From Chloroflexota bacterium (GTDB taxonomy: Bacteria > Chloroflexota > Limnocylindria > QHBO01), in NCBI GenBank assembly GCA_025699005.1, contig JAILWI010000005.1:62001-126000 (forward strand): 64,000 nucleotides of DNA, in the 5' to 3' direction. A model generated the notes under the pieces. It was not told the origin of the DNA. It saw nothing but the letters and a program-made list of their open reading frames with translations, and did not search any database. Every line of letters begins with the position of its first letter. Positions within the stretch are counted from its first letter, which is position 1. A program made the position numbers and the translations under genes. Positions 44,159 through 58,706 of the stretch are shown here, piece after piece.

Positions 44159-44439
44159 GCCTGCTCCGTCCCGTCGATCAGCTCTTCGTGCGAGCCGCGC
44201 GCCACGACCTCGACGACGGTCCAGCGCTTCTCGGCGGAGAGCGGACGGCTCTCCTCGATGCGCACGGTGTCGCCGACCCTGGCGGTGTTCTCCGCGTCGT
44301 GCGCCTTGAACTTGCTGCTGAGGCGCACGACCCGCTTGTAGATCGGGTGCCTTCGCAGCCGTTCGACGCTCACGACGACGGTCTTGTCCATCTTGTCGGA
44401 CACGACGCGCCCGACCTTGCTCTTTCGCTTGCCCTGCAT
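44155..44439 (-). CDS. rpsQ: 30S ribosomal protein S17
   Basis: 94 residues, OB fold. [25 protein letters not shown] and [26 protein letters not shown] mark the family. The ATG at 44439 overlaps the rpmC stop (TGATG). Confidence 0.96.
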   Translation of the reverse strand: MQGKRKSKVGRVVSDKMDKTVVVSVERLRRHPIYKRVVRLSSKFKAHDAENTARVGDTVRIEESRPLSAEKRWTVVEVVARGSHEELIDGTEQA

Positions 44440-44663
44440 CAGCTGGCCTTCTCGGCGGCAGCGGCCGCATCGGCGGCGTGCTGGCGCTCTGTCATGACGG
44501 TGAGGATGCGAGCGATCCGCTTGCGGGTCGCCGGCAGCCTGCTGTAGTTGCTTTCCTGTCGCGTGGCGAGGTCGAAGCGGATCTTCCACAGCTCCTGCTT
44601 CGCGTCACGCAGCGCGCCCTCGAGGTCCTTGTCGGAGAGGGCCCGCACCTCACTGATGTCCAT
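44439..44663 (-). CDS. rpmC: 50S ribosomal protein L29
   Basis: 74 residues, two helices: [32 protein letters not shown] and [17 protein letters not shown], read in parts; an Ala-rich end ([11 protein letters not shown]) is added. It overlaps rplP by 14 nt. Confidence 0.95.
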   Translation of the reverse strand: MDISEVRALSDKDLEGALRDAKQELWKIRFDLATRQESNYSRLPATRKRIARILTVMTERQHAADAAAAAEKAS

Positions 44664-45078
44664 GGTCCTGGCCCTCCTTGAGAACGAACTTCGTGCTGAT
44701 CGGCAGCTTGTGGCTGGCGAGGCGCATCGCCTCGCGTGCGATCGGCTCCGGGACGCCCGACATCTCGAACATGACCCGGCCGGGCTTCACCACCGCGACC
44801 CAGTGGTCGGGTGCGCCCTTGCCGGAGCCCATGCGGACCTCGGCCGGCTTCTTGGTGACCGGCTTGTCCGGGAAGACCCGGATCCAGACGCGGCCACCGC
44901 GCTTGATGTGGTGGGTCATGGCGCGTCGCGCGGCCTCGATCTGCCGGCTGGTGAGCCAGCAGACCTCTTCCGCCATCAGCCCGTAATCGCCGAAGCTGAC
45001 GAGCGTGCCTCCCTTGGCCAGGCCCGCGCGTCGTCCGCGCTGCACCTTGCGGTGCTTGACCCGCTTTGGCATCAACAT
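44650..45078 (-). CDS. rplP: 50S ribosomal protein L16
   Basis: 142 residues. [16 protein letters not shown], then [29 protein letters not shown] (read in parts) and [24 protein letters not shown]16 shapes the A-site tRNA path. It lies 2 nt after rpsC. Confidence 0.97.
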   Translation of the reverse strand: MLMPKRVKHRKVQRGRRAGLAKGGTLVSFGDYGLMAEEVCWLTSRQIEAARRAMTHHIKRGGRVWIRVFPDKPVTKKPAEVRMGSGKGAPDHWVAVVKPGRVMFEMSGVPEPIAREAMRLASHKLPISTKFVLKEGQDHGHQ

Positions 45079-45080
45079 GC

Positions 45081-46205
45081 TCAGGACTCCTTCGCCGGCG
45101 GCTCGTCGCCTGCCGATGCGTCGGTGGTCTCGCCCGCGTCCTTCGCCGGCTCGTCGGCCGAGGCGGCCTCGCTCGCCTTCGCCTTGGCCTTCGCCTTCGA
45201 GGCGCGCGCCGGCTTGGCGGTTTCAGTCTTGGCCTTCGCCTTCGTCTCGTCGGCCTTCGGCTCGTCGGCCTTCGGACTCTCGGCCTTCGGGGCTTCTGCC
45301 TTCACCGCCTCGGCCTTCGGGGCCTCGGCAGTGGCGTCATCAGCAGCCGCCGGCGTCTCGACCTCGGCCGCGGCCGGTGCCTTCGAGCGCGCGGTGCGCT
45401 TCGGCTCGGCCTTCGGAGCCTCGCTCGGTGCCTGGGTGGCGCTCGCCTGCTCCAGTGCCTCGGGCGCCGGGGCCTCGCTCGGGGTGGCCGCACCGTTCGT
45501 GCGTCCCGTGCTGCGGGTTCGCGTGCCTGCCGCGCCGCGGCGCGGTGCTCGAGGCTCGGTCCGGGCCGATCCCGGCCGCTCGCCGAGCTGCTCGCCGCGG
45601 TACACCCACGCCTTGACGCCGATGCGTCCGTAGGTCGTGTGCGCGTGCACGACGCCGTAGCTGATGTCGGCGCGCAGCGTCCCGAGCGGGATGCGACCCT
45701 CCTTGTCCCACTCGGTGCGGGACATCTCGGAGCCGCCGAGGCGGCCGGAGACCTGGATCTTCACGCCCTTGGCGCCGGCCTTGATCGTGCGCTGGATCGA
45801 CTGCTTGATCGCCTTGCGGAAGGCGATGCGGCGCTCCAGCTGACCGGCCACGTTCTGCGCCAGCAGCATGCCGTCGAGCTCGGGCTGGAGGATCTCCTTG
45901 ATCTCGAGCTTGACCTTCTTGTTCGTGAGCTTGCCCACGTTCGTGCGGAGCGCCTCGACGTTCGCGCCACCCTTGCCGATGACGATGCCCGGCTTCGCCG
46001 TGTGCACCGTGACGGTGACGTGGTTGATGCCGCGCTCGATCTCGACCTGGCTGACGCTCGCGTTCGACAGCTGCTTCGCAACCAGCTCCCGGATCCGCAT
46101 GTCTTCCTGGAGCAGGGTCGCGTAGTCGCGGTCCGCGTACCACTTCGCCAGCCAGGGCTTGATGATGCCGATCCGGAAGCCGTACGGGTGAACCTTGTGA
46201 CCCAT
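45081..46205 (-). CDS. rpsC: 30S ribosomal protein S3 with long acidic/basic tail
   Basis: Residues 1-208 are normal S3 ([13 protein letters not shown], the KH loop [42 protein letters not shown]). About 165 residues follow that are almost only Ala, Lys, Glu, Pro, Ser and Thr with imperfect KAEAPKAE-type repeats, ending DEPPAKES. Usual S3 is 210-240 residues. The tail would protrude at the mRNA entry side of the 30S subunit. rplV precedes it without a gap. Confidence 0.95.
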   Translation of the reverse strand: MGHKVHPYGFRIGIIKPWLAKWYADRDYATLLQEDMRIRELVAKQLSNASVSQVEIERGINHVTVTVHTAKPGIVIGKGGANVEALRTNVGKLTNKKVKLEIKEILQPELDGMLLAQNVAGQLERRIAFRKAIKQSIQRTIKAGAKGVKIQVSGRLGGSEMSRTEWDKEGRIPLGTLRADISYGVVHAHTTYGRIGVKAWVYRGEQLGERPGSARTEPRAPRRGAAGTRTRSTGRTNGAATPSEAPAPEALEQASATQAPSEAPKAEPKRTARSKAPAAAEVETPAAADDATAEAPKAEAVKAEAPKAESPKADEPKADETKAKAKTETAKPARASKAKAKAKASEAASADEPAKDAGETTDASAGDEPPAKES

Positions 46206-46547
46206 CTACGACTCCTCTCGGTCAGCCACGGCGACGGTGATGTGGCTGGTTCGCTTCAGAATTCCGAACGTTCGGCCCTGGGCCCGCGGGCGCCAGCGCT
46301 TGAGGGTCGGACCCTCGTCGGCGACCGCACTCACCACGTGCAGCTCGTCGGCCGACAGGTTGTAGTTGTTCTCCGCATTGGCGGTGGCGCTCTTCAGCAC
46401 CTTCGCCACGTCCCGCGCCGCCGCGTTCGGCATGAAGCGCAGGATGGCGGCGGCCTCCTCGACCGGCTTGCCGGCGATGAGGTCGGTCACCAGCCGCACC
46501 TTGCGCGGGCTGATTCGGATGTACTTGGCCGTGGCGCTCACTCGCAT
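46206..46547 (-). CDS. rplV: 50S ribosomal protein L22
   Basis: 113 residues. [19 protein letters not shown] at the N-terminus, and [17 protein letters not shown], the loop that reaches the exit tunnel. Its stop abuts the rpsC start. Confidence 0.97.
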   Translation of the reverse strand: MRVSATAKYIRISPRKVRLVTDLIAGKPVEEAAAILRFMPNAAARDVAKVLKSATANAENNYNLSADELHVVSAVADEGPTLKRWRPRAQGRTFGILKRTSHITVAVADREES

Positions 46548-46555
46548 CGCTTCAC

Positions 46556-46840
46556 CTACTTCAACGACGACGAGCGATCGGTGGCCTTGCCGTGGCCGCG
46601 ATACGTGCGCGTCGGGGCGAACTCGCCGAGGCGATGTCCGACCATGTTCTCGGTGACGAACACGGGCACGTGGCGGCGGCCGTCGTGGACGGCGATCGTG
46701 TGACCGATCATCTGCGGAAAGATGACGCTGGCACGTGACCAGGTCTTCAGCACCTTCCGCTCGCTGCGCTTGTTCATGTCGTCGATGCGGCCGAGCAGGC
46801 GCGCGTCGACGAATGGTCCCTTCTTGATGGAACGACTCAT
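46556..46840 (-). CDS. rpsS: 30S ribosomal protein S19
   Basis: 94 residues: [42 protein letters not shown] and [18 protein letters not shown]. The ATG at 46840 is chosen for the family N-terminus; AGGAG lies 8 nt upstream. It starts 11 nt after rplB. Confidence 0.96.
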   Translation of the reverse strand: MSRSIKKGPFVDARLLGRIDDMNKRSERKVLKTWSRASVIFPQMIGHTIAVHDGRRHVPVFVTENMVGHRLGEFAPTRTYRGHGKATDRSSSLK

Positions 46841-46851
46841 CTCTTCCGCTC

Positions 46852-47685
46852 CTAACCCCGCCCGTACCGACGGCGGACGATCAACTTGTTGCTCTTGTTC
46901 TTCTTCACGCGGGTGCGCAGGCCCATCGCCGGCCGTCCCCACTTCGTCTTCGGAGGCATGCCGGTCGGCTGCTTGCCCTCGCCGCCACCGTGCGGATGGT
47001 CGCGCGGGTTCATCGCCGATCCGCGTACCTCGGGCCTCCGGCCCATGTGGCGCGAGCGCCCGGCCTTGCCGATCTTCTGGTTCTCGTGATCCAGGTTGCT
47101 CACCTGGCCCACGGTGGCCACGCACTCGATGCGCACCCGGCGCACCTCGTTCGACGGGAGGCGGATCGTCGCGAAGTCGCCCTCCTTGGCGAGCAGCTGC
47201 GCGCTGCTGCCGGCGCTCCGCACGATCTGGCCGCCGCGACCGGCGACGAGCTCGATGTTGTGAATCTGCGTACCCAGCGGGATGTTCCGCAGCGGCAGCG
47301 CATTGCCGGTCCGCGCCTCGACGTCCGGGCCGGCGGCGACGGTGTCACCGACCTTCAGGCCGTGCGGCAGGAGCATGTAGCGCTTCTCGCCGTCCGCGTA
47401 GTGGAGCAGGCCGATGCGCGCCGATCGGTTCGGGTCGTACTCGACGGTCGCGATCTTGGCGGGCACGCCGACCTTGTCGCGCTTCCAGTCGATGACGCGG
47501 TACTGGCGCTTGTGCCCCGAGCCCTGGTGGCGAACGGTCAGCTTGCCCTGGCTGTTGCGGCCGGCACGACGCACGAGCTTCTCGGTGAGCGGCTTGTGCG
47601 GCGAGTCGGTCGTGATCTCCTCGAACGTCGATCGGGTCATCTGGCGAAGACCCGGCGAGGTCGGTCGGTAATTGCGAAGTGGCAT
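46852..47685 (-). CDS. rplB: 50S ribosomal protein L2
   Basis: 277 residues. [13 protein letters not shown] at the start and [17 protein letters not shown] with the peptidyl-transferase-proximal His are diagnostic, as is RRYGRG at the end. It follows rplW by 2 nt. Confidence 0.97.
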   Translation of the reverse strand: MPLRNYRPTSPGLRQMTRSTFEEITTDSPHKPLTEKLVRRAGRNSQGKLTVRHQGSGHKRQYRVIDWKRDKVGVPAKIATVEYDPNRSARIGLLHYADGEKRYMLLPHGLKVGDTVAAGPDVEARTGNALPLRNIPLGTQIHNIELVAGRGGQIVRSAGSSAQLLAKEGDFATIRLPSNEVRRVRIECVATVGQVSNLDHENQKIGKAGRSRHMGRRPEVRGSAMNPRDHPHGGGEGKQPTGMPPKTKWGRPAMGLRTRVKKNKSNKLIVRRRYGRG

Positions 47686-47687
47686 CG

Positions 47688-47984
47688 TCAGACGGCCTCG
47701 AAGAGTTCGATCTTGTCACCCGGCGCGATCGTCACGATGGCCTTCTTCCAGCCCGGCACCATGCCCATGGTGCGGCGGCCGCGCCGCTTCTGCTTGGGGC
47801 GGACGCTGACGACCCGCACGCCGAGGACGGTCACCTTGAACTCGGCCTCGACGGCTGCCTTGATGAGGAACTTGTTCGCGTCGCGGGCGACGGCGAACGT
47901 GTAGTTGTTGCGCTCGGTCTCGAGCGTGCTCTTCTCGCTGATCACCGGACGAAGCAGCACGTCGTGCAGGCTCTGGGCGGTCAT
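47688..47984 (-). CDS. rplW: 50S ribosomal protein L23
   Basis: 98 residues. [29 protein letters not shown], read in parts, and [24 protein letters not shown] are typical. L23 lies at the tunnel exit, where trigger factor and SRP dock. The ATG overlaps the rplD stop by 4 nt. Confidence 0.97.
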   Translation of the reverse strand: MTAQSLHDVLLRPVISEKSTLETERNNYTFAVARDANKFLIKAAVEAEFKVTVLGVRVVSVRPKQKRRGRRTMGMVPGWKKAIVTIAPGDKIELFEAV

Positions 47985-48610
47985 GCGTACACCTCCTGCG
48001 CCCGATCGAGGGCCTCGCGGGTGAAGACGACCGTGTCGGCCTCGAGCAGGTCGACGACGTTGAGGCTGTCGGCCAGGATCACGCGAACCTCGCGGAGGTT
48101 GCGTGCGGCGAGCTCGATCCGCGGGTCGCGCGCGGCCAGGACGACGAGGACCTTGCCCTCTGCCTTCCAGCCGCTGAGCCGGGAGAGCATGAGCTTCGTC
48201 TTGGACTCGTCGAGGTCGAAGCCCTCGACGACGCGCAGGGCGCCATCGGCCTGCTTCGCGGAGAGGACGCCGCGCAGCGCACCTCGGCGCATCTTCGACG
48301 GCATCTTCTGCTCGTAGCTGCGGGGGTGCGGCCCGAAGACCACGCCGCCGCCGGCCCAGTGCGGAGCCGTCTTCGTGCCCTGTCGGGCGCGACCGGTCCC
48401 CTTCTGGCGCCACGGCTTCTTGCCGCCACCGTTGACCTCGCCGCGGGTCAGCGTGTCGGCGGTGCCGATGCGCCGTCCGGCGAGCTGGCGGATCACCGCC
48501 TGGTGGATGAGTGGCTCACTGATCGGGGCGGCGAACAGGGTCTCGGCAAGCTCGACCTTGCCGCCCTCCTTGCCGTCCGCGGTGAGGATCGTCGTCTGGG
48601 GCATCGTCAC
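47981..48610 (-). CDS. rplD: 50S ribosomal protein L4
   Basis: 209 residues. The tunnel loop reads RGEVNGGGKKPWRQKGTGRAR and GGVVFGPHPRSYEQKMP, both conserved. L4 represses the S10 operon in some bacteria; whether it does here is unknown. The ATG overlaps the rplC stop by 4 nt. Confidence 0.97.
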   Translation of the reverse strand: MTMPQTTILTADGKEGGKVELAETLFAAPISEPLIHQAVIRQLAGRRIGTADTLTRGEVNGGGKKPWRQKGTGRARQGTKTAPHWAGGGVVFGPHPRSYEQKMPSKMRRGALRGVLSAKQADGALRVVEGFDLDESKTKLMLSRLSGWKAEGKVLVVLAARDPRIELAARNLREVRVILADSLNVVDLLEADTVVFTREALDRAQEVYA

Positions 48611-49230
48611 TTCGCCTTCTGCACGAGCAGCAGGCCGTTTCGCGCCCCGGGCACCGCACCCTTGACCAGGATGAGGTTGCGCTCCGGGTCGATCTTCACG
48701 ACCTTGAGCTTCTTGACGGTCACCTGCTCGTTGCCCATGTGACCGGCCATGCGGGTCCCCTTCCAGACGCGGCCGGGATACGTGCCCGCGCCGATCGAGC
48801 CGGGAGCCCGATGATGATCGGAGCCGTGCGTCTTCGGCCCACGCTTGAAGTTGTGCCGGGCGATCACACCGGTGAATCCGTGGCCCTTGCTGACCCCGGT
48901 CACGTCCACGAGCTCCCCGGCCTCGAACACGTCGACGCCGAGCTCCTGCCCGACCTCGTACCCGTCCGTGGCGTCCACGCGGAACTCGCGCACCGACTTC
49001 GGACGCTGGTGGTCCTTGTCGAGGTGCTTGAACTGGCCGGCGACCGGCTTCGTCGAGCGGCGCGCGACACCAGCGCCGAGCTGCACGGCGGTATAGCCGT
49101 CCTTCTCGACGTCGCGGAGTCGCGTGACCGTGTTCGGGGTCGCCTCGATGACGCTGACCGGGACGACGCTGCCGTCGTCCTGGAAGATCCGCGTCATTCC
49201 AAGCTTCCTACCGATCAATCCTGCCGGCAC
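48607..49230 (-). CDS. rplC: 50S ribosomal protein L3
   Basis: 207 residues, GTG start. GLIGRKLGMTRIFQDDGSVVP and SKGHGFTGVIARHNFKRGPKTHGS are diagnostic; the GSDHHRAPGSIG loop reaches the peptidyl-transferase centre. It is separated from rpsJ by 66 nt with a hairpin. Confidence 0.97.
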   Translation of the reverse strand: MPAGLIGRKLGMTRIFQDDGSVVPVSVIEATPNTVTRLRDVEKDGYTAVQLGAGVARRSTKPVAGQFKHLDKDHQRPKSVREFRVDATDGYEVGQELGVDVFEAGELVDVTGVSKGHGFTGVIARHNFKRGPKTHGSDHHRAPGSIGAGTYPGRVWKGTRMAGHMGNEQVTVKKLKVVKIDPERNLILVKGAVPGARNGLLLVQKAK

Positions 49231-49266
49231 TGTGGTGATTCCCTCTCAACTGATGGCGGAAGTTCC

Positions 49267-49290
49267 CCGGGTGAGCCGATGCCCACCCGG
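49267..49290 (-). other. Hairpin between rpsJ and rplC
   Basis: CCGGGTG and CACCCGG form a 7-bp stem with a 10-nt loop in the 66-nt spacer. It could be an attenuator or a processing site within the S10 operon. No T-tract follows. Confidence 0.3.
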
Positions 49291-49296
49291 AGCGCT

Positions 49297-49605
49297 TCAC
49301 ATCTTGATTTCGATATCGACGCCGGCTGCCAGGGACAGCCGCATCAGCGCATCGACCGTCTTGGTCGATGGGTCGATGATGTCGATCAGGCGCTTGTGCG
49401 TCCGAATCTCGAACTGCTCGCGGCCGTCCTTGTGAACGAACGGGCCGCGAATGACGGTGTACTTCTCGATCCGCGTCGGCAGCGGAACCGGGCCGGCGAC
49501 GTCGGCCCCGGTTCGCTGTGCGGTCTCCACGATCTGCTCGGCCGACTGGTCGAGCAGCTTGTGGTCGTACGCCTTGAGTCGGATACGGATGCGCTGCTTG
49601 GCCAT
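49297..49605 (-). CDS. rpsJ: 30S ribosomal protein S10
   Basis: 102 residues. [19 protein letters not shown] and [29 protein letters not shown] (read in parts) are diagnostic. S10 (NusE) also takes part in antitermination with NusB. It follows tuf by only 5 nt, joining the str and S10 operons. Confidence 0.97.
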   Translation of the reverse strand: MAKQRIRIRLKAYDHKLLDQSAEQIVETAQRTGADVAGPVPLPTRIEKYTVIRGPFVHKDGREQFEIRTHKRLIDIIDPSTKTVDALMRLSLAAGVDIEIKM

Positions 49606-49610
49606 GACGG

Positions 49611-50813
49611 CTAGCCGATGACCTCGGTGATGACGCCCGCGCCGACCGTATGGCCACCCTCGCGAATCGCGAAGCGCTGACCCTGCTCGATCGCGATCGG
49701 CGTGATGAGCTCCACGTCGATGTTGACGTTGTCACCGGGCATGATCATCTCGACGCCGGCCGGCATCGCGATGGCGCCGGTCACGTCCGTCGTCCGCAGG
49801 TAGAACTGCGGGCGATAGCCGGCGTAGAACGGCGTGTGGCGACCGCCCTCCTCCTTGGAGAGGACGTACACCTCGGCCTTGAACTTCGTTCCGGGTTTCA
49901 CGCTGCCCTTCTTGGAGAGCACCTGGCCGCGCTCGAGCTCGTCGCGCTCGATGCCGCGCAGGAGCAGGCCGACGTTGTCACCGGCCTGGCCCTCGTCGAG
50001 GGTCTTCTTGAACATCTCGACGCCGGTCACTACGAGGTCGCGGGTCTTCTCGTGGATGCCGACCAGCTCGACGGTATCGCCGGTGTTGACGATGCCGCGC
50101 TCGATGCGGCCGGTGGCCACGGTGCCACGGCCCTTGATGCCGAACACGTCCTCGATCGGCATGAGGAACGGCTTGTCCGTCTCGCGTGCCGGGGTCGGGA
50201 TGTAGCTGTCGACGGCCTCCATCAGCTCCTTGATCGAGCTGTAGTCGTCGCTCTCCGGATCGTCACTGCCCGACTCGAGCGCCTTGAGCGCCGAGCCGCG
50301 GATGACCGGGACATCGTCGCCGGGGAACTCGTACTTGCTGAGGAGCTCGCGCACCTCCATCTCGACGAGGTCGACCAGCATCTCGTCGTCGACCATGTCC
50401 ACCTTGTTCAGGAAGACGACGAGGCTCGGCACCTCGACCTGGCGGGCGAGGAGGATGTGCTCGCGGGTCTGCGGCATCGGGCCGTCGGCGGCCGACACGA
50501 CGAGGATCGCGCCGTCCATCTGGGCGGCACCGGTGATCATGTTCTTGATGTAGTCGGCATGGCCAGGGCAGTCGACGTGCGCGTAGTGACGGTTCGCCGT
50601 CTGATACTCGACGTGGCTGATGGCGATCGTGATGCCGCGCTGGCGCTCCTCGGGAGCGTTGTCGATCTGGTCGAACGCACGGAAGTCGGCGCCGCCGGAC
50701 AGCGCCAGGAACTTCGTGATCGCTGCGGTCAGCGTCGTCTTGCCGTGGTCGACGTGACCGATCGTGCCGACGTTGACGTGCGGCTTGCTGCGGTCGAACT
50801 TCTGCTTGGCCAT
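49611..50813 (-). CDS. tuf: Elongation factor Tu
   Basis: 400 residues. GTP motifs: [23 protein letters not shown] and [11 protein letters not shown]. Domains 2 and 3 follow ([37 protein letters not shown]). EF-Tu delivers aminoacyl-tRNA. It is the only tuf copy in the window and lies between fusA and rpsJ. Confidence 0.98.
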   Translation of the reverse strand: MAKQKFDRSKPHVNVGTIGHVDHGKTTLTAAITKFLALSGGADFRAFDQIDNAPEERQRGITIAISHVEYQTANRHYAHVDCPGHADYIKNMITGAAQMDGAILVVSAADGPMPQTREHILLARQVEVPSLVVFLNKVDMVDDEMLVDLVEMEVRELLSKYEFPGDDVPVIRGSALKALESGSDDPESDDYSSIKELMEAVDSYIPTPARETDKPFLMPIEDVFGIKGRGTVATGRIERGIVNTGDTVELVGIHEKTRDLVVTGVEMFKKTLDEGQAGDNVGLLLRGIERDELERGQVLSKKGSVKPGTKFKAEVYVLSKEEGGRHTPFYAGYRPQFYLRTTDVTGAIAMPAGVEMIMPGDNVNIDVELITPIAIEQGQRFAIREGGHTVGAGVITEVIG

Positions 50814-50846
50814 GGTTGGTCCTTCGTCGCTCCTTGCGTGCTCTGG

Positions 50847-52955
50847 TTAGCTCTTCGACTTTGCGATCAGCTCGTTGGCGAGACTGTTGGGGACTTCTGC
50901 GTAGCGGCTGAACTCCATCGAGTACGCGGCGCGACCCTGGGTCATGCTGCGCAGCTCGGTGGCGTAGCCGAACATCTCGGCCAGCGGGACGTGCGCTCGG
51001 ATCACGCGGCTGGTGCCGCGCTCATCGAGGCCGTCGATCTGGCCACGCTTGGCGTTGAGGTTGCCGATCACGTCGCCCATGAACTCCTCGGGCGTGGTGA
51101 CCTCGACCTTCATGACGGGCTCGAGAATGGCCGGATCGGCCTTGCCGATGCCATCCTTGATGGCCATCGAACCGGCGATCTTGAACGCCATCTCGGACGA
51201 GTCGACCTCGTGGAACGAGCCGTCCACGAGCGTCGCCTTGAGGTCGATGACCGGGAAGCCTGCCACGACGCCGCCGGCGAGGGCCTCCTTGACGCCCTCC
51301 TCGATGGCGCGCCAGTACTCGCGCGGCACCGCGCCGCCCACGATCTTCGACTCCCACTCGAAGCCGCTGCCGCGCTCGAGTGGCTCGATCTGGAGGACGG
51401 CGTGGCCGTACTGGCCCTTGCCGCCGGTCTGGCGCACGAAGCGGCCCTCGGCCTTGACCACGGGGCGACGAATCGCCTCGCGGTAGCTGACCTGCGGCCG
51501 GCCAACGTTGGCCTGGACCTTGAACTCGCGCAGCATCCGGTCCACGAGGACCTCGAGATGAAGCTCACCCATGCCGGCGATGCGGGTCTGGCTCGACTCC
51601 TCGTCCGTGTGGACGCGGAACGTCGGATCCTCCTCGGCGAGGCGCTGGAGGGCAACGGCCATCTTGTCCTGGTCGGCCTTGGTCTTGGGCTCCACGGCCA
51701 GCTCGATGACCGGCTCGGGGAACGTGATCGACTCCAGCACGATCTGCTTGTCCTCGGCGGACAGCGTGTCCCCCGTCGTCGTGTTCTTGAGACCGACCGC
51801 GGCGGCGATGTCGCCGGCGCTGACCGACTCGATCTCCTCGCGGTGGTTGGCGTGCATCTGGAGGATGCGCCCGACGCGCTCCTTCTGGCCCTTCGTGCTG
51901 TTGTACACGTACGAGCCGGTCTTCAGCGTGCCGGAGTAGACGCGGAAGAAGGCGAGCTTGCCGACGAACGGGTCGGCGGCGATCTTGAACGCCAGGGCCG
52001 CGAACGGCTGGTCCGGATCGGTCTCGCGCAGCACCTCGACGTCCGCCTTCGGGTCGGTGCCCTTGACCGGCGGCACGTCGAGCGGGCTCGGCAGGAAGTC
52101 GATGACGGCGTCGAGCATCGGCTGCACGCCCTTGTTCTTCAGCGCCGAGCCGGTGAGGACCGGGACGATCTGGTAGGCCAGCGTGCCGGCGCGCAGCGCG
52201 GCGCGGATCTCCTCCACGCCGATCTCCTCGCCCTCGAGGAACTTGTGGGCGATGTCGTCGTCGATGTCGGCGAGAGCCTCGATCATCTTCTCGCGCCACT
52301 CGTCGGCCTCGGCCTGGTAGTCGGCCGGGATGTCACCCACGTCGATCTGGTCGCCCAGGTCGTTGCCGTAGGTGATGGCCTTCATGTTGATGAGGTCGAC
52401 CACGCCGCGGAACTGGTCCTCGAGGCCGATCGGGATCTGGAGCGGCACGGCATTCACGCCGAGGCGGTCCTTGATCATGTCCACGACGCGCCAGAAGTCG
52501 GCGCCGGTGCGGTCGAGCTTGTTCACGAAGCAGAACCGCGGCACGTGGTACTTGTCCGCCTGCCGCCAGACCGTCTCCGACTGCGGCTCGACGCCCGCCA
52601 CGCCGTCGAACACGACGACGGCGCCGTCGAGCACGCGGAGGCTGCGCTCGACCTCGACGGTAAAGTCCACGTGGCCGGGCGTGTCGATCAGGTTGATGCG
52701 ATGGTCGGCCCAGAAGCAGGTCGTCGCGGCCGCGGTGATCGTGATCCCCCGCTCCTGCTCCTGCTCCATCCAGTCCATGGTGGCCGCGCCCTCATGGACC
52801 TCGCCGAGCTTGTAGATCTTCTTCGTGTAGAAGAGGATCCGCTCGGTCACGGTCGTCTTGCCGGCGTCGATGTGGGCGATGATCCCGATGTTCCGGGTGC
52901 GCTGCAGCGACGGCGCGCCGGTCGCGGGGGACCGCCCTGCGGTCTGTGTCGTCAT
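50847..52955 (-). CDS. fusA: Elongation factor G
   Basis: 702 residues. GTPase motifs [31 protein letters not shown] and [10 protein letters not shown]; later [11 protein letters not shown]-type domain 2 ([15 protein letters not shown]) and [18 protein letters not shown] in domain V. EF-G drives translocation. The first 18 residues before [15 protein letters not shown] are a short Ser/Thr/Pro extension. It starts 4 nt after rpsG. Confidence 0.98.
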   Translation of the reverse strand: MTTQTAGRSPATGAPSLQRTRNIGIIAHIDAGKTTVTERILFYTKKIYKLGEVHEGAATMDWMEQEQERGITITAAATTCFWADHRINLIDTPGHVDFTVEVERSLRVLDGAVVVFDGVAGVEPQSETVWRQADKYHVPRFCFVNKLDRTGADFWRVVDMIKDRLGVNAVPLQIPIGLEDQFRGVVDLINMKAITYGNDLGDQIDVGDIPADYQAEADEWREKMIEALADIDDDIAHKFLEGEEIGVEEIRAALRAGTLAYQIVPVLTGSALKNKGVQPMLDAVIDFLPSPLDVPPVKGTDPKADVEVLRETDPDQPFAALAFKIAADPFVGKLAFFRVYSGTLKTGSYVYNSTKGQKERVGRILQMHANHREEIESVSAGDIAAAVGLKNTTTGDTLSAEDKQIVLESITFPEPVIELAVEPKTKADQDKMAVALQRLAEEDPTFRVHTDEESSQTRIAGMGELHLEVLVDRMLREFKVQANVGRPQVSYREAIRRPVVKAEGRFVRQTGGKGQYGHAVLQIEPLERGSGFEWESKIVGGAVPREYWRAIEEGVKEALAGGVVAGFPVIDLKATLVDGSFHEVDSSEMAFKIAGSMAIKDGIGKADPAILEPVMKVEVTTPEEFMGDVIGNLNAKRGQIDGLDERGTSRVIRAHVPLAEMFGYATELRSMTQGRAAYSMEFSRYAEVPNSLANELIAKSKS

Positions 52956-52959
52956 CGGC

Positions 52960-53433
52960 CTACCACTTGAAGTGGCTGAAGGCCTTGTTGGCCTCCGCCA
53001 TGCGATGGGTGTCCTCGCGGCGCTTCACGGCCGCGCCGATGCCGTTGCTGGCATCCATGAGCTCGGCGGCGAGCTTGTCGGACATGCTCTTGCCGTTCCG
53101 CTTGCGTGCCGACTCGATGAGCCAGCGCATGCCGAGGCTGATGCGCCGATCCGCGCGCACCTCGACGGGAATCTGGTACGTGGAGCCACCGACGCGCTTC
53201 GGCTTGACCTCGATGAGCGGCATCGCGTTGCGGAGGGCCTGCTCGAGGACCTCGACGCCGGCGCGACCCGCCTGGCTCTCGCATCGGGCGAGGGCATCCT
53301 CGAGGATGCGGTGGGCCAGGTGGCGCTTGCCACCGTACATGAGCTTGTTCGTGAACTGATCGAGCGTGAGGGCCGTGCCGGTGAGCTGGTCCTCGTACTT
53401 CGTCTTGCGCGCGATCGTGGGTCGACGGGGCAT
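52960..53433 (-). CDS. rpsG: 30S ribosomal protein S7
   Basis: 157 residues. [17 protein letters not shown] at the start, then [20 protein letters not shown] and the C-terminal [14 protein letters not shown]7 nucleates the 30S head and is the translational repressor of the str operon in E. coli. It follows rpsL by 3 nt. Confidence 0.97.
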   Translation of the reverse strand: MPRRPTIARKTKYEDQLTGTALTLDQFTNKLMYGGKRHLAHRILEDALARCESQAGRAGVEVLEQALRNAMPLIEVKPKRVGGSTYQIPVEVRADRRISLGMRWLIESARKRNGKSMSDKLAAELMDASNGIGAAVKRREDTHRMAEANKAFSHFKW

Positions 53434-53436
53434 CTG

Positions 53437-53856
53437 CTAGGCCTTCCCGGGCGACTTCGCGCCGTACTTGCTACGGCTCTGCTTGCGGTCGCGCACGCCG
53501 GCGGCGTCCAGCGTCCCGCGGATGATGTGGTACTTCACCGCCGGCAGGTCCTTCACGCGACCGCCGCGGACGAGCACCATCGAGTGCTCCTGGAGGTTGT
53601 GTCCGATGCCGGGGATGTAGGCCGTGACCTCCATCCCGTTCGTCAGCCGCACGCGCGCGACCTTCCGAAGCGCCGAGTTCGGCTTCTTCGGGGTGCGCGT
53701 CATGACCTGGAGGCAGACGCCGCGCCGCTGTGGCGCGCCGCGTCCCTCAGACGTGGTCTGCTTGAGGGTGTTCAGCGTCCGGCGCAGCGCCGGGGCCTTG
53801 ACCTTCTTGACGGCCGGCTTGCGACCCTTGCGGACCAGCTGGCTGATGGTTGGCAA
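53437..53856 (-). CDS. rpsL: 30S ribosomal protein S12 with insertion
   Basis: 139 residues, about 15 more than usual. After [20 protein letters not shown] and APAL comes an insertion (residues about 25-40, [16 protein letters not shown]) before [11 protein letters not shown]. Similar insertions are, from memory, usual in Chloroflexota. The decoding loop [13 protein letters not shown] (54-66) is unchanged, so no streptomycin-resistance substitution is seen there. First gene of the supercluster, with a leader of about 160 nt. Confidence 0.96.
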   Translation of the reverse strand: MPTISQLVRKGRKPAVKKVKAPALRRTLNTLKQTTSEGRGAPQRRGVCLQVMTRTPKKPNSALRKVARVRLTNGMEVTAYIPGIGHNLQEHSMVLVRGGRVKDLPAVKYHIIRGTLDAAGVRDRKQSRSKYGAKSPGKA

Positions 53857-53901
53857 CGAGATCCTCGCGTTCGTACTCGCATGTCATTGATGTGCGCTCG
53901 T

Positions 53902-53927
53902 GCTGGCCGATGACGCCCACGGCCAGC
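53902..53927 (-). promoter_or_regulatory. Hairpin in the rpsL leader
   Basis: GCTGGCCG and CGGCCAGC form an 8-bp stem with a 10-nt loop, about 45 nt before the rpsL ATG. It lies in the transcribed leader and could be a binding site for S7 or S12 feedback control, or simply shield the leader. Confidence 0.4.
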
Positions 53928-53999
53928 CGATTTCGACTGCCGATTCTCGGGTTCATCGACGGCGCCCAGTCCGGTGCTCGGTCGGGCACACACGAAGGC

Positions 54000-54015
54000 G
54001 TCCCGCACGCGGGAC
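54000..54015 (-). promoter_or_regulatory. Hairpin at the 5' end of the rpsL leader
   Basis: GTCCCGCACGCGGGAC is a 16-nt palindrome (7-bp stem, 2-nt centre) starting a few nucleotides after the predicted transcription start. It is flanked by two copies of CGAAGGCG (near 53993 and 54018). Confidence 0.4.
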
Positions 54016-54026
54016 ACCGAAGGCGG

Positions 54027-54055
54027 AGTATACGAAACGCCCGATCGGACGTCAA
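54027..54055 (-). promoter_or_regulatory. Promoter of the rpsL (str-S10-spc) operon
   Basis: TTGACG (54055-54050), 17 nt, then TATACT (54032-54027) on the minus strand: an almost perfect sigma70-type promoter. The predicted start near 54020 leaves a leader of about 164 nt. Confidence 0.88.
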
Positions 54056-54087
54056 TCGAGGACCCCGCCGAGGTGGGTCGGGCACGA

Positions 54088-54117
54088 CGAAGGGCGGCCC
54101 GGCCGGGCCGCCCTTCG
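54088..54117 (-). terminator. Terminator-like perfect palindrome after rpoC
   Basis: A 30-nt perfect palindrome with 15-nt arms (from CGAAGGGCGG to CCGCCCTTCG) lies 18 nt after the rpoC stop and before the rpsL promoter. No T-tract follows on the minus strand, so it may need a factor or act mainly to protect the 3' end. Confidence 0.7.
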
Positions 54118-54135
54118 CGCGCTTGAACGAGACGG

Positions 54136-58575
<4,440 letters not shown>

Positions 58576-58667
58576 GAACGGCTTGCGACTCCTGCGACGG
58601 CTGCGCGCCGACGCTGCGCTCTCGGCCGAGGTGGACCAGACCCCGGCTCATGACGGACCGATGGGTG

Positions 58668-58684
58668 GACGCCGCGGCGGCGTC
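58668..58684 (-). other. Hairpin in the rpoB-rpoC spacer
   Basis: GACGCCGCGGCGGCGTC folds into a 7-bp stem with a 3-nt loop, 23 nt after the rpoB stop. A 10-nt palindrome CTCGGCCGAG lies at 58621-58630. The 131-nt spacer is long for this operon; a processing or attenuation role is possible. Confidence 0.35.
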
Positions 58685-58706
58685 ATGCGGCGCCGCGACG
58701 TTCGAG

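Noticed and set aside
49650-52970. A 1106-codon plus-strand open frame opposite tuf and fusA
   Set aside because: Same kind of antisense shadow; composition is abnormal (Leu/Asp/Val/His-rich) and EF-Tu and EF-G are certain on the other strand.
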